Shown in pieces: positions 44,201-51,568 of a stretch of 54,193 nucleotides of DNA. Source of the stretch: Bermanella sp034110565 (GTDB taxonomy: Bacteria > Pseudomonadota > Gammaproteobacteria > Pseudomonadales > Oceanobacteraceae). The notes beneath the pieces are model-generated. The model searched no databases, was not told where the DNA came from, and saw only the letters and a list, made by a program, of their open reading frames with translations. Location: NCBI GenBank assembly GCA_034110565.1, contig JAWUYY010000071.1:1-54193 (forward strand), in the 5' to 3' direction. A program made the translations under genes and the position numbers. Each line of letters starts with the position of its first letter. Positions within the stretch are counted from its first letter, which is position 1.

Positions 44201-44851
44201 ATGACCCAGTCAATCAAGCTTATTTCACTATTAATAGGGGCGCTTTTTCTACTAAGCGCCTGCACACAGCAAAAGCCCACTACAGGCTTATACTTGCTGT
44301 TAGACACCTCCGGCACTTATACAAAAGAGCTAAAAAAGGCGCAGCAAATTATCAGTTATTATTTAGCGCAACTCGAACCTGGCGACAGCTTTGTTGTCGC
44401 GCGTATTGATAGTGGCAGTTTTTCAGAAACCGACATTATCGCCAAAGTCACCTTTGACCATCGCCCAAGTCGCGCCAATGAACAAAAGCGCATATTTAGT
44501 GCCACTATTTCTAAGTTTATCGAAACCGTGCAAAGTAGCGCCTACACCGACATCAGCGGTGGCCTGCTTTTAGCGAAAGAATACTTAAACGAAATAGGCA
44601 GCGATAAAAAATACATCATGGTCTTTTCAGACATGCAAGAAGAGCTGCCAAAAGGTTACAAACGTGATTTTGAATTAAACCTACCCGGTTATGAAGTTAT
44701 CGCACTTAATGTCACTAAATTACGCAGCGACAACCAAGACCCCGCCCAATACATGCAGCGCCTAAAAGACTGGCAACAAAGGGTTGAACAAAGCGGGGGG
44801 ACATGGCGCATGATTAACGACCTTGAACGAGAAGAGTCACTGGCTCTTTAA
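44201..44851 (+). CDS. Lipoprotein with von Willebrand factor A-like domain
   Basis: The 216-residue protein has a lipoprotein signal with L-L-S-A-C (Cys21) and then a vWA fold. MIDAS residues look complete: D35-T-S37-G-T39, Thr116 (in AYTDISGG) and Asp144 (in FSDMQEE), so it should bind a metal and a protein partner. vWA lipoproteins usually act as ligand-binding or assembly factors. It is 2 bp after the coiled-coil membrane protein at 42681 and followed by a two-component system. Neither MoxR nor other known vWA partners are present, so I assign no pathway. The mature protein is likely periplasmic, anchored in the inner or outer membrane. Confidence 0.75.
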   Translation: MTQSIKLISLLIGALFLLSACTQQKPTTGLYLLLDTSGTYTKELKKAQQIISYYLAQLEPGDSFVVARIDSGSFSETDIIAKVTFDHRPSRANEQKRIFSATISKFIETVQSSAYTDISGGLLLAKEYLNEIGSDKKYIMVFSDMQEELPKGYKRDFELNLPGYEVIALNVTKLRSDNQDPAQYMQRLKDWQQRVEQSGGTWRMINDLEREESLAL

Positions 44852-44866
44852 CGCCCCTACCATACG

Positions 44867-44895
44867 GCGGCCAAAATGTTCATGCACATGGCCGC
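44867..44895. other. Inverted repeat downstream of the vWA lipoprotein gene
   Basis: GCGGCC (44867-44872) and GGCCGC (44890-44895) form a 6-bp GC stem with a 17-base loop that could end the upstream transcript. There is no immediate T-run, so termination is uncertain. Confidence 0.3.
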
Positions 44896-44937
44896 TATTC
44901 GCGCTAAGATGTTTTTTATTTAAATTAAGCATCATTC

Positions 44938-45618
44938 ATGAAAATACTGGTTGTTGAAGATAACTTAGAAATCGCACAAAACATCTGCGATTACTTGCAA
45001 CTGCAAAACCATATAGTCGATTGCACACAAAATGGCTTACACGCCTTAGAGTTACTTCAAAAAAATACCTTCGATGCTATTATTCTCGACATCATGCTAC
45101 CCGGCATGGATGGCCTCGCAGTGTGCCAAACCTTACGTCACAAACTTCACCTTAACACCCCAGTAATTATGCTCACCGCACGTGACAGCCTAAACGATAA
45201 GCTCACAGGCTTTGAAGTGGGCGCAGATGATTATCTTGTAAAGCCATTTGCACTCGCTGAGTTGTCTGTACGTTTACAAGCCCTGCAAAGACGTTTCGTA
45301 AGCCAACATAACAGTGAACTCAAAGTAGCCGACCTCAGCTTTAACCTCGATACCCTTGAAGTCAAACGTCAACAGCACAGCATTAAGCTCAACCCATCTT
45401 GCTTAAAACTACTGACACTGCTCATGCAGCAATCCCCAAATGTGGTAAAAAAAGCCAGTCTAGAGCAAGCACTGTGGCAAGATGATCTGCCCGATAAAAA
45501 TATTTTAAAAATTCACATGCACACCTTACGCAGCCAAATTGACAAACCCTTTGATGTGGCATTGATTGAAACCATTCATGGCGTAGGCTATCGCATTGGA
45601 AAACCAAAAGATGATTGA
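44938..45618 (+). CDS. OmpR-family response regulator
   Basis: The 226-residue regulator has a receiver domain (VVEDNLEIAQN with the acidic pair, phospho-Asp51 in LDIMLPGMDG, Thr and Lys switch residues in MLTARDS and LVKPFALAEL) and a winged-helix DNA-binding domain (about residues 125-226, ending in HMHTLRSQIDKPF and ETIHGVGYRI). The family binds tandem direct repeats. The cognate kinase overlaps its stop by 8 bp, and an LTA-synthase-like gene preceded by 11-bp direct repeats follows, so it probably controls envelope modification. The exact orthologue (PmrA, CpxR, QseB or other) is not resolved. Confidence 0.92.
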   Translation: MKILVVEDNLEIAQNICDYLQLQNHIVDCTQNGLHALELLQKNTFDAIILDIMLPGMDGLAVCQTLRHKLHLNTPVIMLTARDSLNDKLTGFEVGADDYLVKPFALAELSVRLQALQRRFVSQHNSELKVADLSFNLDTLEVKRQQHSIKLNPSCLKLLTLLMQQSPNVVKKASLEQALWQDDLPDKNILKIHMHTLRSQIDKPFDVALIETIHGVGYRIGKPKDD

Positions 45619-46873
45619 ACTTTCACTCGCTCAACGTATTCGCTACTCACTCATATTAGTCAGCACACTATCGGCTTTATTATTCAGCGCCATCGCCCAT
45701 TTGTTTATTGAAGACTTTGAAGACAACACCTTAAAAGTGCACCTTCGCAACGACCTACTGCATTACATTCAGCAGTATAAAAATAGCGATGGCACCATCA
45801 AAATACACATGAACGATGCCTATTTTGTAAAGTACACCATAGGTCAAAACCAAGATGTTGATGAAGAGCTCAAAGACTTCAGCCAAGGCGAGCATGAAGT
45901 CATTCGCCCTTATGGTGAAGATATTGTGTTTGTAAAAGATATAGACCAAAGCCGCTACATAATGTTGAGTAAACAAGAAGGGTTTGAAAAATTTGAAAGC
46001 GTGTCCAGCATGACATTGATCATCGCGACGCTATCAATATTACTGTTATCGTTACTTGTATCGTCATTGCTAAGTAAGCGTATTTTAAGACCCATCACCC
46101 ACTTAACTCAAACCTTAAAAGCTAAAAATGAAAACCAGCTTGATCACCAAGCGCTGGATATGGTTCAGCAACATGACGAAGTGGGCTTTTTAATCCAAAG
46201 CTTTAATCAATACTTAAACAAAATCACCCAACTGTTAAAGCGAGAGCAACTTTTCACCAGCGATATTAGCCACGAATTACGCACCCCACTTATGATTATA
46301 AAAAGTTCAGTAGAACTGCTTAACAGTCAGCCAGACCCAGCCAAACAAGGGGATTTACTCGTCAAAATAGATTCATCGGTTAATGAGATTCAAGAACTCA
46401 TTGATACCTTTTTATCCTTAGCACGAGAAAAAAACCAACATCAGTCCAATCTACTCACAGAAAAAATCGACACCATTTTGCTCAAACGTTTAGAGTATTG
46501 GCAAGCCTATGCCAGCAGCCAGAATGTCACCATCACGCCTTATATTGATACGCAAATCCATAAAATGTGTTCTGTTCCGCTGTTTAGCACAATCATCAGT
46601 AATTTAATTAAAAACGCATTACTGCATAGCAACAGTAAAAAGATAGACATCTATCTAAACGATCACAGTATTAAGGTGCAGGATCATGGGCCTAAAATAA
46701 ATGACGACCTAAAAGCTGTGCTCTTTGATGCCTACCAAAAAGGTGACCCGCTCTCTAGCGGTCTTGGTCTTGGTTTATCTATCATTAAGCGAATTTGTGA
46801 GCACCAACACTGGCAAGTACGTTATGAATACGATGAAACCCAAGGCAGTGCCTTTATTATTGAATTTAATTAA
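45611..46873 (+). CDS. Membrane sensor histidine kinase
   Basis: From ATG 45611 the protein has 420 residues. It has a first helix (about 13-33), a periplasmic sensor domain of about 110 residues rich in charged residues, a second helix (about 135-158: LIIATLSILLLSLLVSSLLS), a HAMP linker (RPITHLTQTLKAKNENQLD), HisKA with His221 in ISHELRTPLMIIKSS, and HATPase_c (N box IISNLIKNALLHS, G boxes QDHGPKIND and SSGLGLGLSIIKRI). It overlaps the response regulator by 8 bp, so the pair is translationally coupled. The acidic periplasmic region suits sensing of cations, antimicrobial peptides or envelope damage (inference). Confidence 0.9.
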   Translation: MIELSLAQRIRYSLILVSTLSALLFSAIAHLFIEDFEDNTLKVHLRNDLLHYIQQYKNSDGTIKIHMNDAYFVKYTIGQNQDVDEELKDFSQGEHEVIRPYGEDIVFVKDIDQSRYIMLSKQEGFEKFESVSSMTLIIATLSILLLSLLVSSLLSKRILRPITHLTQTLKAKNENQLDHQALDMVQQHDEVGFLIQSFNQYLNKITQLLKREQLFTSDISHELRTPLMIIKSSVELLNSQPDPAKQGDLLVKIDSSVNEIQELIDTFLSLAREKNQHQSNLLTEKIDTILLKRLEYWQAYASSQNVTITPYIDTQIHKMCSVPLFSTIISNLIKNALLHSNSKKIDIYLNDHSIKVQDHGPKINDDLKAVLFDAYQKGDPLSSGLGLGLSIIKRICEHQHWQVRYEYDETQGSAFIIEFN

Positions 46874-46876
46874 CGA

Positions 46877-46931
46877 TTTAACCTTTTTTTAACCTTTCTT
46901 AGACCCGCTGTTAACCTACCCAAACGTAACC
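46877..46931 (+). promoter_or_regulatory. Array of 11-bp direct repeats, likely response-regulator binding sites
   Basis: Units at 46877, 46888, 46899 and 46910 read TTTAACCTTTT, TTTAACCTTTC, TTAGACCCGCT and GTTAACCTACC. The TAACC core thus recurs in 11-bp register, with a fifth off-phase GTAACC at 46926. Direct repeats with about one helical turn are the usual site of OmpR/PhoB/PmrA-type regulators. They lie between the sensor kinase and the LTA-synthase-like gene. Confidence 0.6.
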
Positions 46932-46956
46932 TGAATATAACTTATATTTAGGTTAC
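46926..46956 (+). promoter_or_regulatory. Inverted repeat that could cover the ribosome-binding site of the LTA-synthase-like gene
   Basis: GTAACCT (46926-46932) is matched by AGGTTAC (46950-46956), which contains the AGG that precedes the ATG at 46961. A transcript starting upstream could fold and hide the site. A TATAAC box between the arms might instead be the promoter -10. Confidence 0.4.
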
Positions 46957-46960
46957 TAAA

Positions 46961-48934
46961 ATGACGCTTAAACCCTTTATAAATTCGAACTCCCGCATGA
47001 TGCTGATCATCTACATGTTTCTGCCTGTATTGGCATTGTTCATGTTGCTACGTATCGGTTTAACCCTATGGCATGTACAAGACCTAGAACTAGGTCTTAT
47101 TAATTTAAGTGATATATTATTCAAAGGCCTTATTTACGACTTAAGTTTCTACGCATACGCCTGTCTTCCCTTTTTATTGTATTGCTGGCTGGTACCACAA
47201 ACCTTGTGGCAGCAAACTTGGCATAAGTGGTTTGTGCATGCCTTTGCTTTTTTAAGTTTATATGGTTTAGGCTTTATCATTCTGGCTGAGATGACATTTT
47301 GGCAAGAGTTCAGCGTACGTTTTAATTTTATCTCAGTTGATTACCTTGTTTACCGTCGAGAAGTGACCGATAACATAAATGAGTCATACCCTATTTTGGC
47401 CATGGTATTAGGTATTCTGCCATTAGCGGGTATTTTATACTTATGGATGAGCAAATACTTAAACAAAGCCCTAAACAGCCAGCAGGCGTTTTTATCCCGC
47501 AGCCAGTTTAGCGCCGTATTTTTAATTTTTCCTTTACTCAGCTTCACCTTAATTAGCCAAAACCTGCGTGAAAATGAAAACAACGTGTACCAAAGAGAAA
47601 TCGCCAGTAATGGGCCGTTTCAATTCTTTGCAGCCTTTCGCAATAATCAATTAGATTTTAATCAGTTCTATCACACCCTGCCTGACGCACAAGCATCGGC
47701 TATTTTGCGTGCAACGGTAAAAGAAGATAACGCTGAATTTATCTCTGACGATTTATATTCCATTGGCCGAATTATTCATAACGCAAAACCCGAAAAACAC
47801 CACAACGTGGTTTTAATTTCAGTAGAAAGTTTAAGCGCCAATTACCTTAGTGAATTTGGTAACCAAGATAGCATTACACCTAACTTAGATGAGCTAGCAA
47901 AGAACAGTTTATTCTTTAAAAACCTCTATGCCACAGGCACCCGCACAGCACGAGGCTTGGAAGCCATCACCCTGTCTATTCCACCCACCCCTGGACGCTC
48001 TATTGTCAAGCGAATTGGTCGTGAAGGCGGCATGTGGTCTATGGGTAATGTGTTCAAAAGCAAGGGTTATGAGGTTCGCTATTTATACGGTGGGCGTGGT
48101 TACTTTGATAATATGAATGCGTTTTTCTCTGGCAACGGTTATGAGATTACCGACCAGAGCTCTATCGACAACGCCGACATCCATTTTGAAAATGCGTGGG
48201 GTGTATCCGATGGTGACTTGTACCAACAAACCATTAAGCAAGCCAACTTAAGCCAACAGCAAGGTACACCGTTCTTTTATCATGTCATGACCACATCAAA
48301 CCATCGCCCTTATACCTACCCAGATAACGCAATTGATATTCCATCAGGTACAGGTCGTAACGGCGCAGTAAAATACACAGACTTTGCCATAGGTGAGTTT
48401 TTCAAACAGGCGCGCAAACAAGATTGGTTTGATAACACTATTTTTGTCATCGTCGCTGACCATTGTGCAAGCAGTGCGCGTAAAACTGACTTACCCGTAG
48501 AGCGCTATCACATTCCTATGTGGGTTTACGCGCCGGGCCTAGTGGAAACAAAAAGTGTCGAGACACTAGCCAGCCAAATTGATATCGCCCCTACACTTAT
48601 GGGCATATTGAACATGAGCTACGAGTCTTGGTCATTTGGTAAAGATATTTTAAACATGCAACAAAATGATCAAAGAGTATTAATCGGCACTTATCAAAAG
48701 TTGGGTTATTTAAAGAAAGATGAATTGATAATTTTAAGCCCAGGCAAAAAAGTAACGAAACATATGTTAAGTCATGACGATAACTCAACAGACGAGCCAA
48801 TGAACACACAAGCACTTGATGAAGCCAGCCTAAAAGCCATCGCTTATTACCAAGGGGCTGATTACATCTATAAAAATGGCTTAAACAAATGGCAATCACC
48901 GTTTAAACCCGTTGCACTTAGCCAAGCCCCATAA
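46961..48934 (+). CDS. LTA-synthase-like phosphoglycerol/phosphoethanolamine transferase
   Basis: The 657-residue protein has five N-terminal helices (to about residue 200) and a C-terminal sulfatase-fold phosphotransferase domain. Catalytic pieces are VVLISVESLSANYL with the metal Glu, the Thr of GTRTARGLEAITLSIPPTP (nucleophile region), HVMTTSNHRPYTYP and the metal site IVADHCASSARK. Enzymes of this kind move phosphoglycerol or phosphoethanolamine from membrane lipid to glycans or lipid A in the periplasm; the family in Gram-negatives is poorly assigned. The preceding two-component system and repeat array suggest it is induced by an envelope signal. A terminator follows. Confidence 0.88.
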   Translation: MTLKPFINSNSRMMLIIYMFLPVLALFMLLRIGLTLWHVQDLELGLINLSDILFKGLIYDLSFYAYACLPFLLYCWLVPQTLWQQTWHKWFVHAFAFLSLYGLGFIILAEMTFWQEFSVRFNFISVDYLVYRREVTDNINESYPILAMVLGILPLAGILYLWMSKYLNKALNSQQAFLSRSQFSAVFLIFPLLSFTLISQNLRENENNVYQREIASNGPFQFFAAFRNNQLDFNQFYHTLPDAQASAILRATVKEDNAEFISDDLYSIGRIIHNAKPEKHHNVVLISVESLSANYLSEFGNQDSITPNLDELAKNSLFFKNLYATGTRTARGLEAITLSIPPTPGRSIVKRIGREGGMWSMGNVFKSKGYEVRYLYGGRGYFDNMNAFFSGNGYEITDQSSIDNADIHFENAWGVSDGDLYQQTIKQANLSQQQGTPFFYHVMTTSNHRPYTYPDNAIDIPSGTGRNGAVKYTDFAIGEFFKQARKQDWFDNTIFVIVADHCASSARKTDLPVERYHIPMWVYAPGLVETKSVETLASQIDIAPTLMGILNMSYESWSFGKDILNMQQNDQRVLIGTYQKLGYLKKDELIILSPGKKVTKHMLSHDDNSTDEPMNTQALDEASLKAIAYYQGADYIYKNGLNKWQSPFKPVALSQAP

Positions 48935-48964
48935 CCAGTAAGGCTACAGAATAAATATTTGCAT

Positions 48965-49001
48965 AAAAAAAGGGCTATCACTTTCGTGATAGCCCTTTTT
49001 T
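48965..49001. terminator. Bidirectional terminator between the LTA-synthase-like gene and fabR
   Basis: A perfect 10-bp stem GGGCTATCAC/GTGATAGCCC with a TTTC loop is flanked by A7 and T6 runs. It lies between the convergent LTA-synthase-like and fabR genes. Confidence 0.88.
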
Positions 49002-49016
49002 ATTACACGTTTTCGT

Positions 49017-49640
49017 TTATTTTTTTGCTCTCGTTTTCATATACACAGCGTGGCTACCCGCTAACACCATGCGTAATTCAATATTCAATTTACGCACTAA
49101 ATTTTTGCGATCGTCTTCGCTCATATCCAGCGACATCACACCTTGGCTAAACACCAACATCACCATCATTTCGGCCACTTCTGGAATATTAGCGAGGGGT
49201 TGACGCTCCATTTGCCCAGGCGAACTTAAATCATCGGTAAGCTCTTCAGCAAAGCGACGTGTTTCACGGGCAATGGATTCACGAAACTGCTTAGGGCCTG
49301 AGGCCATGTCGGAATTTAATAAACGAACTAAATTAGGGTAGTTCTCAACAAACTCCATAAAGGTTTCAACCGACGTGCTCACGACCGAACCTTTTACTTT
49401 CACACGATGACGGGCTTGGCGCATAATTTGACGCAGAATCAAACTTACTTGATCTACCAATGCCAAACCAAGATCTTCCATATCCACAAAGTGGCGATAA
49501 AAAGTAGCCGGCGCAATACCGGCACAGCGAGTCACTTCACGTAAGCTTAACGCCGGAAAACCCTTGTCTTTACTTAATTCTAAAGCAGCATCAATGATGG
49601 ATTGGCGGGTTCTTAATTTTTGTTCAGCACGAGTGCTCAT
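49017..49640 (-). CDS. fabR: TetR-family repressor FabR
   Basis: FabR represses unsaturated fatty acid synthesis genes such as fabB and fabA in response to acyl-ACP/acyl-CoA composition. The 207-residue protein matches FabR along its length: RAEQKLRTRQSIIDAALEL, SLREVTRCAGIAPATFYRHF (HTH, about residues 36-55), DQVSLILRQIMRQARHRV, and TSVETFMEF, with the C-terminal EMMVMLVFSQGVMSLDMSEDDR. It is a monocistronic gene ending at the terminator. The repeat cluster begins about 80 bp upstream of its start, so the repeats could separate it from its own control region. Confidence 0.93.
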   Translation of the reverse strand: MSTRAEQKLRTRQSIIDAALELSKDKGFPALSLREVTRCAGIAPATFYRHFVDMEDLGLALVDQVSLILRQIMRQARHRVKVKGSVVSTSVETFMEFVENYPNLVRLLNSDMASGPKQFRESIARETRRFAEELTDDLSSPGQMERQPLANIPEVAEMMVMLVFSQGVMSLDMSEDDRKNLVRKLNIELRMVLAGSHAVYMKTRAKK

Positions 49641-49718
49641 GGGCTTAGCCTTCTAGTAATGACGCTATTGTAACCAGATCGCAATAAAGCGCAAAAGCTT
49701 GTGCCTATAATAGTGCAT

Positions 49719-49871
49719 TGATGTGGACTCCCATCCACGGACTGCGTCCTATGGGAGTGACGGATAGTTTGAGCCTTTCCCCTACGCCTCCCTTCCCGCC
49801 ACACCGTCTTTCCCACTGCACCGTCTTTCCCGCGAAGGCGGGAATCTAATCCAAAGCTGTGATTACCCTAA
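49719..49871. repeat. Palindromic repeat cluster, copy 1 (hairpin A plus hairpin B)
   Basis: Hairpin A has ACTCCCAT (49727-49734) and ATGGGAGT (49751-49758) around an inner GGAC/GTCC. Hairpin B has TTCCCGC (49827-49833), loop GAAG, GCGGGAA (49838-49844), followed by the tail AAAGCTGTGATTACCCTAAA. It also contains an imperfect B-like segment just before B. Copy 4 (50511-50658) is nearly the same. Confidence 0.85.
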
Positions 49872-49891
49872 AATCACAGAGAACAGCAACA

Positions 49892-50014
49892 CGACTGATG
49901 TGGACTTCCATCCACGGACTGCGCCCTATGGGAGTGACGGATAGTTTGAGCCTTTCCCCTACGCCGTCTTTCCCGCGAAGGCGGGAATCTAATCCAAAGC
50001 TGTGATTACCCTAA
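49892..50014. repeat. Palindromic repeat cluster, copy 2
   Basis: Hairpin A has ACTTCCAT/ATGGGAGT arms (49904-49911, 49928-49935; one mismatch) and hairpin B has arms 49970-49976 and 49981-49987. A shorter A-B spacer than copy 1 makes it about 40 bp shorter. Confidence 0.85.
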
Positions 50015-50021
50015 ACAGCAA

Positions 50022-50149
50022 CACTGCTGATGTGGACTCCCATCCACGGACTGCGTCCTATGGGAGTGACGGGTAGTTTGAGTCTTTTGCCAACGCCGCC
50101 TTTCCCGCTGCACCGTCTTTCCCGCGAAGGCGGGAATCCAATCCTATTG
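50022..50149. repeat. Palindromic repeat cluster, copy 3
   Basis: Hairpin A has ACTCCCAT (50036-50043)/ATGGGAGT (50060-50067) and hairpin B arms are 50119-50125 and 50130-50136. The B tail stops at the nuclease gene, whose stop codon starts at 50150. Confidence 0.85.
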
Positions 50150-50437
50150 CTAACTATTAATACTCTCCCACAAATCTAGCCACTTGGGGTTTTGGCTTTG
50201 AATCAAGTTTATCTTCCATTGCCGATTCCACTTTTTAATTTGTTTTTCTCTGGTAATCGCAGCGTACATATCCGCATGCAGCTCAAAATAAACGAGATGA
50301 TGAACCGAATATTTTTGTGTAAACCCTTCACCCAGGTTGTTTTTATGCTGGTAAACCCTTTGTATCAGGTTACTTGTAACGCCTACATATAAGGTCCCAT
50401 TGGGCTTACTTGCCATAATATAAGTGCATGGGTTCAT
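50150..50437 (-). CDS. GIY-YIG endonuclease-domain protein inside the repeat cluster
   Basis: I choose the ATG at 50437, preceded by GGAGAGTG, giving 95 residues; upstream in-frame ATGs lack such a site. The protein is a minimal GIY-YIG nuclease domain: TYIMASKPNGTLYVGV contains the TYI...YVG motif, QRVYQHK holds the conserved Arg, and the acidic Glu lies in REKQIKKWNRQWKINLI. This matches the small single-domain GIY-YIG (UvrC-like, UPF0213-type) group, whose role is not established. It lies between repeat copies 3 and 4, with copy 3 abutting its stop. That placement recalls REP-associated transposases and makes a role with the repeats plausible, as inference. No DNA-binding domain is present. 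Confidence 0.85.
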   Translation of the reverse strand: MNPCTYIMASKPNGTLYVGVTSNLIQRVYQHKNNLGEGFTQKYSVHHLVYFELHADMYAAITREKQIKKWNRQWKINLIQSQNPKWLDLWESINS

Positions 50438-50510
50438 TTCACTCTCCATGTATTTTCTCAACATGGTGGAATAACACACAAACACCTGCAATTAGAACAA
50501 TGTCTTATTT

Positions 50511-50658
50511 AGACTCCCATACACGGACTTCGTCCTATGGGAGTGACGGGATAGTTTGAGCCTTTCCCCACGCCTCCCTTTCCGCCACACCGTCTTTCCC
50601 ACTGCACCGTCTTTCCCGCGAAGGCGGGAATCCAATCCAAAGCTGCGATTACCCTAAA
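50511..50658. repeat. Palindromic repeat cluster, copy 4
   Basis: Hairpin A has ACTCCCAT (50513-50520)/ATGGGAGT (50537-50544) and hairpin B arms are 50613-50619 and 50624-50630, with the same imperfect B-like segment before B as copy 1. It is upstream of the nuclease start on the other side from copies 1-3. Confidence 0.85.
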
Positions 50659-50660
50659 CA

Positions 50661-50715
50661 GCAACACGACTGATGTGGACTCCCATCCATGAACTGCGCT
50701 CTATGGGAGTGGCGG
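50661..50715. repeat. Palindromic repeat cluster, partial copy 5 (hairpin A only)
   Basis: Only hairpin A is present, ACTCCCAT (50679-50686)/ATGGGAGT (50703-50710), with several changes in its loop and no B hairpin. Sequence after about 50715 is unrelated and leads to trmJ. Confidence 0.8.
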
Positions 50716-50826
50716 CTAAACTAAGATTTACCGTCGACGTACCCTTCTCACCCTAAGCAATCCATCTATAGAGCCCAAAACCCGCCTATGGTAAGATGCG
50801 GCCCTTTGTTTAGCGGCCCATTTTAC

Positions 50827-51558
50827 ATGTCCAACCCCCTGTCTAATATTCGCATCGTCATGGTGAACACCTTTCACCCAGGGAACATCGGTGCTGCCGC
50901 GCGCGCCATGAAAACCATGGGGCTAAACGACCTCGTGCTGGTTTCTCCCCTTGAATACCCAAGTGACCACGCTACATCCATGTCAGCGGGTGCTACCGAC
51001 GTATTGAACAGCGCCACCGTGGTTGAGACCCTTGAACAAGCTATAAGCGACTGCCAGTTGGTTATTGCCACCAGCGCTCGCTCACGCAGCCACCCTTGGC
51101 CTATTAAAGAAGCCCGTGAAATGGCTCCACAAATCATGGCAGAAGCCAACCAAGGCAAAGTGGCCATCTTATTTGGGCCAGAGCGCATGGGCCTGCATAA
51201 TGAGCATTTACGCCAAGCCCACTTTCACATGGATATTCCCGGCAACCCAGAATACCCCGTACTTAATGTGGCCTCAGCGGTACAACTGGTATGCTATGAA
51301 TGCTTTATGAGCAATCGCCAAACCTATACCAAGCAAGATAAAGAATACCCACAGGTAAGCGAGCTAAGCGGTTTTTATGAGCATCTAGAAAACACACTGG
51401 ACGACTCAGGCTTTTTGAACAAAGCTCACAAGGGCCAAGCCATGTTGCGCCTTAAGCGCCTATTTAATCGTGCGCGCCCAGAGAAGATCGAATTGAACAT
51501 GTTACGCGGCATACTTGGCAGCGTAGACAAACTGATTAACAAACACGATTCCAAATAA
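50827..51558 (+). CDS. trmJ: tRNA (cytidine/uridine-2'-O-)-methyltransferase TrmJ
   Basis: TrmJ methylates the 2'-OH of nucleotide 32 in certain tRNAs with SAM. From ATG 50827 the 243-residue protein begins MSNPLSNIRIVMVNTFHPGNIGAAARAMKTMGL, the SPOUT-family N-terminus. It also has LFGPERMGLHNEHLRQAHFHMDIPGNPEYPVLNVASAVQLV with the knotted SAM-binding region. A longer in-frame start at 50788 lacks homology. The gene stands here without the usual iscR or suhB neighbours, after the repeat cluster. dapE follows after 10 bp. Confidence 0.93.
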   Translation: MSNPLSNIRIVMVNTFHPGNIGAAARAMKTMGLNDLVLVSPLEYPSDHATSMSAGATDVLNSATVVETLEQAISDCQLVIATSARSRSHPWPIKEAREMAPQIMAEANQGKVAILFGPERMGLHNEHLRQAHFHMDIPGNPEYPVLNVASAVQLVCYECFMSNRQTYTKQDKEYPQVSELSGFYEHLENTLDDSGFLNKAHKGQAMLRLKRLFNRARPEKIELNMLRGILGSVDKLINKHDSK

Positions 51559-51568
51559 GAGACCAAGC

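Noticed and set aside
49821..50636. CRISPR array reading of the TTCCCGC...GCGGGAA repeats
   Set aside because: The repeats are few, unevenly spaced, separated by related rather than unique sequence, and no cas gene is near.
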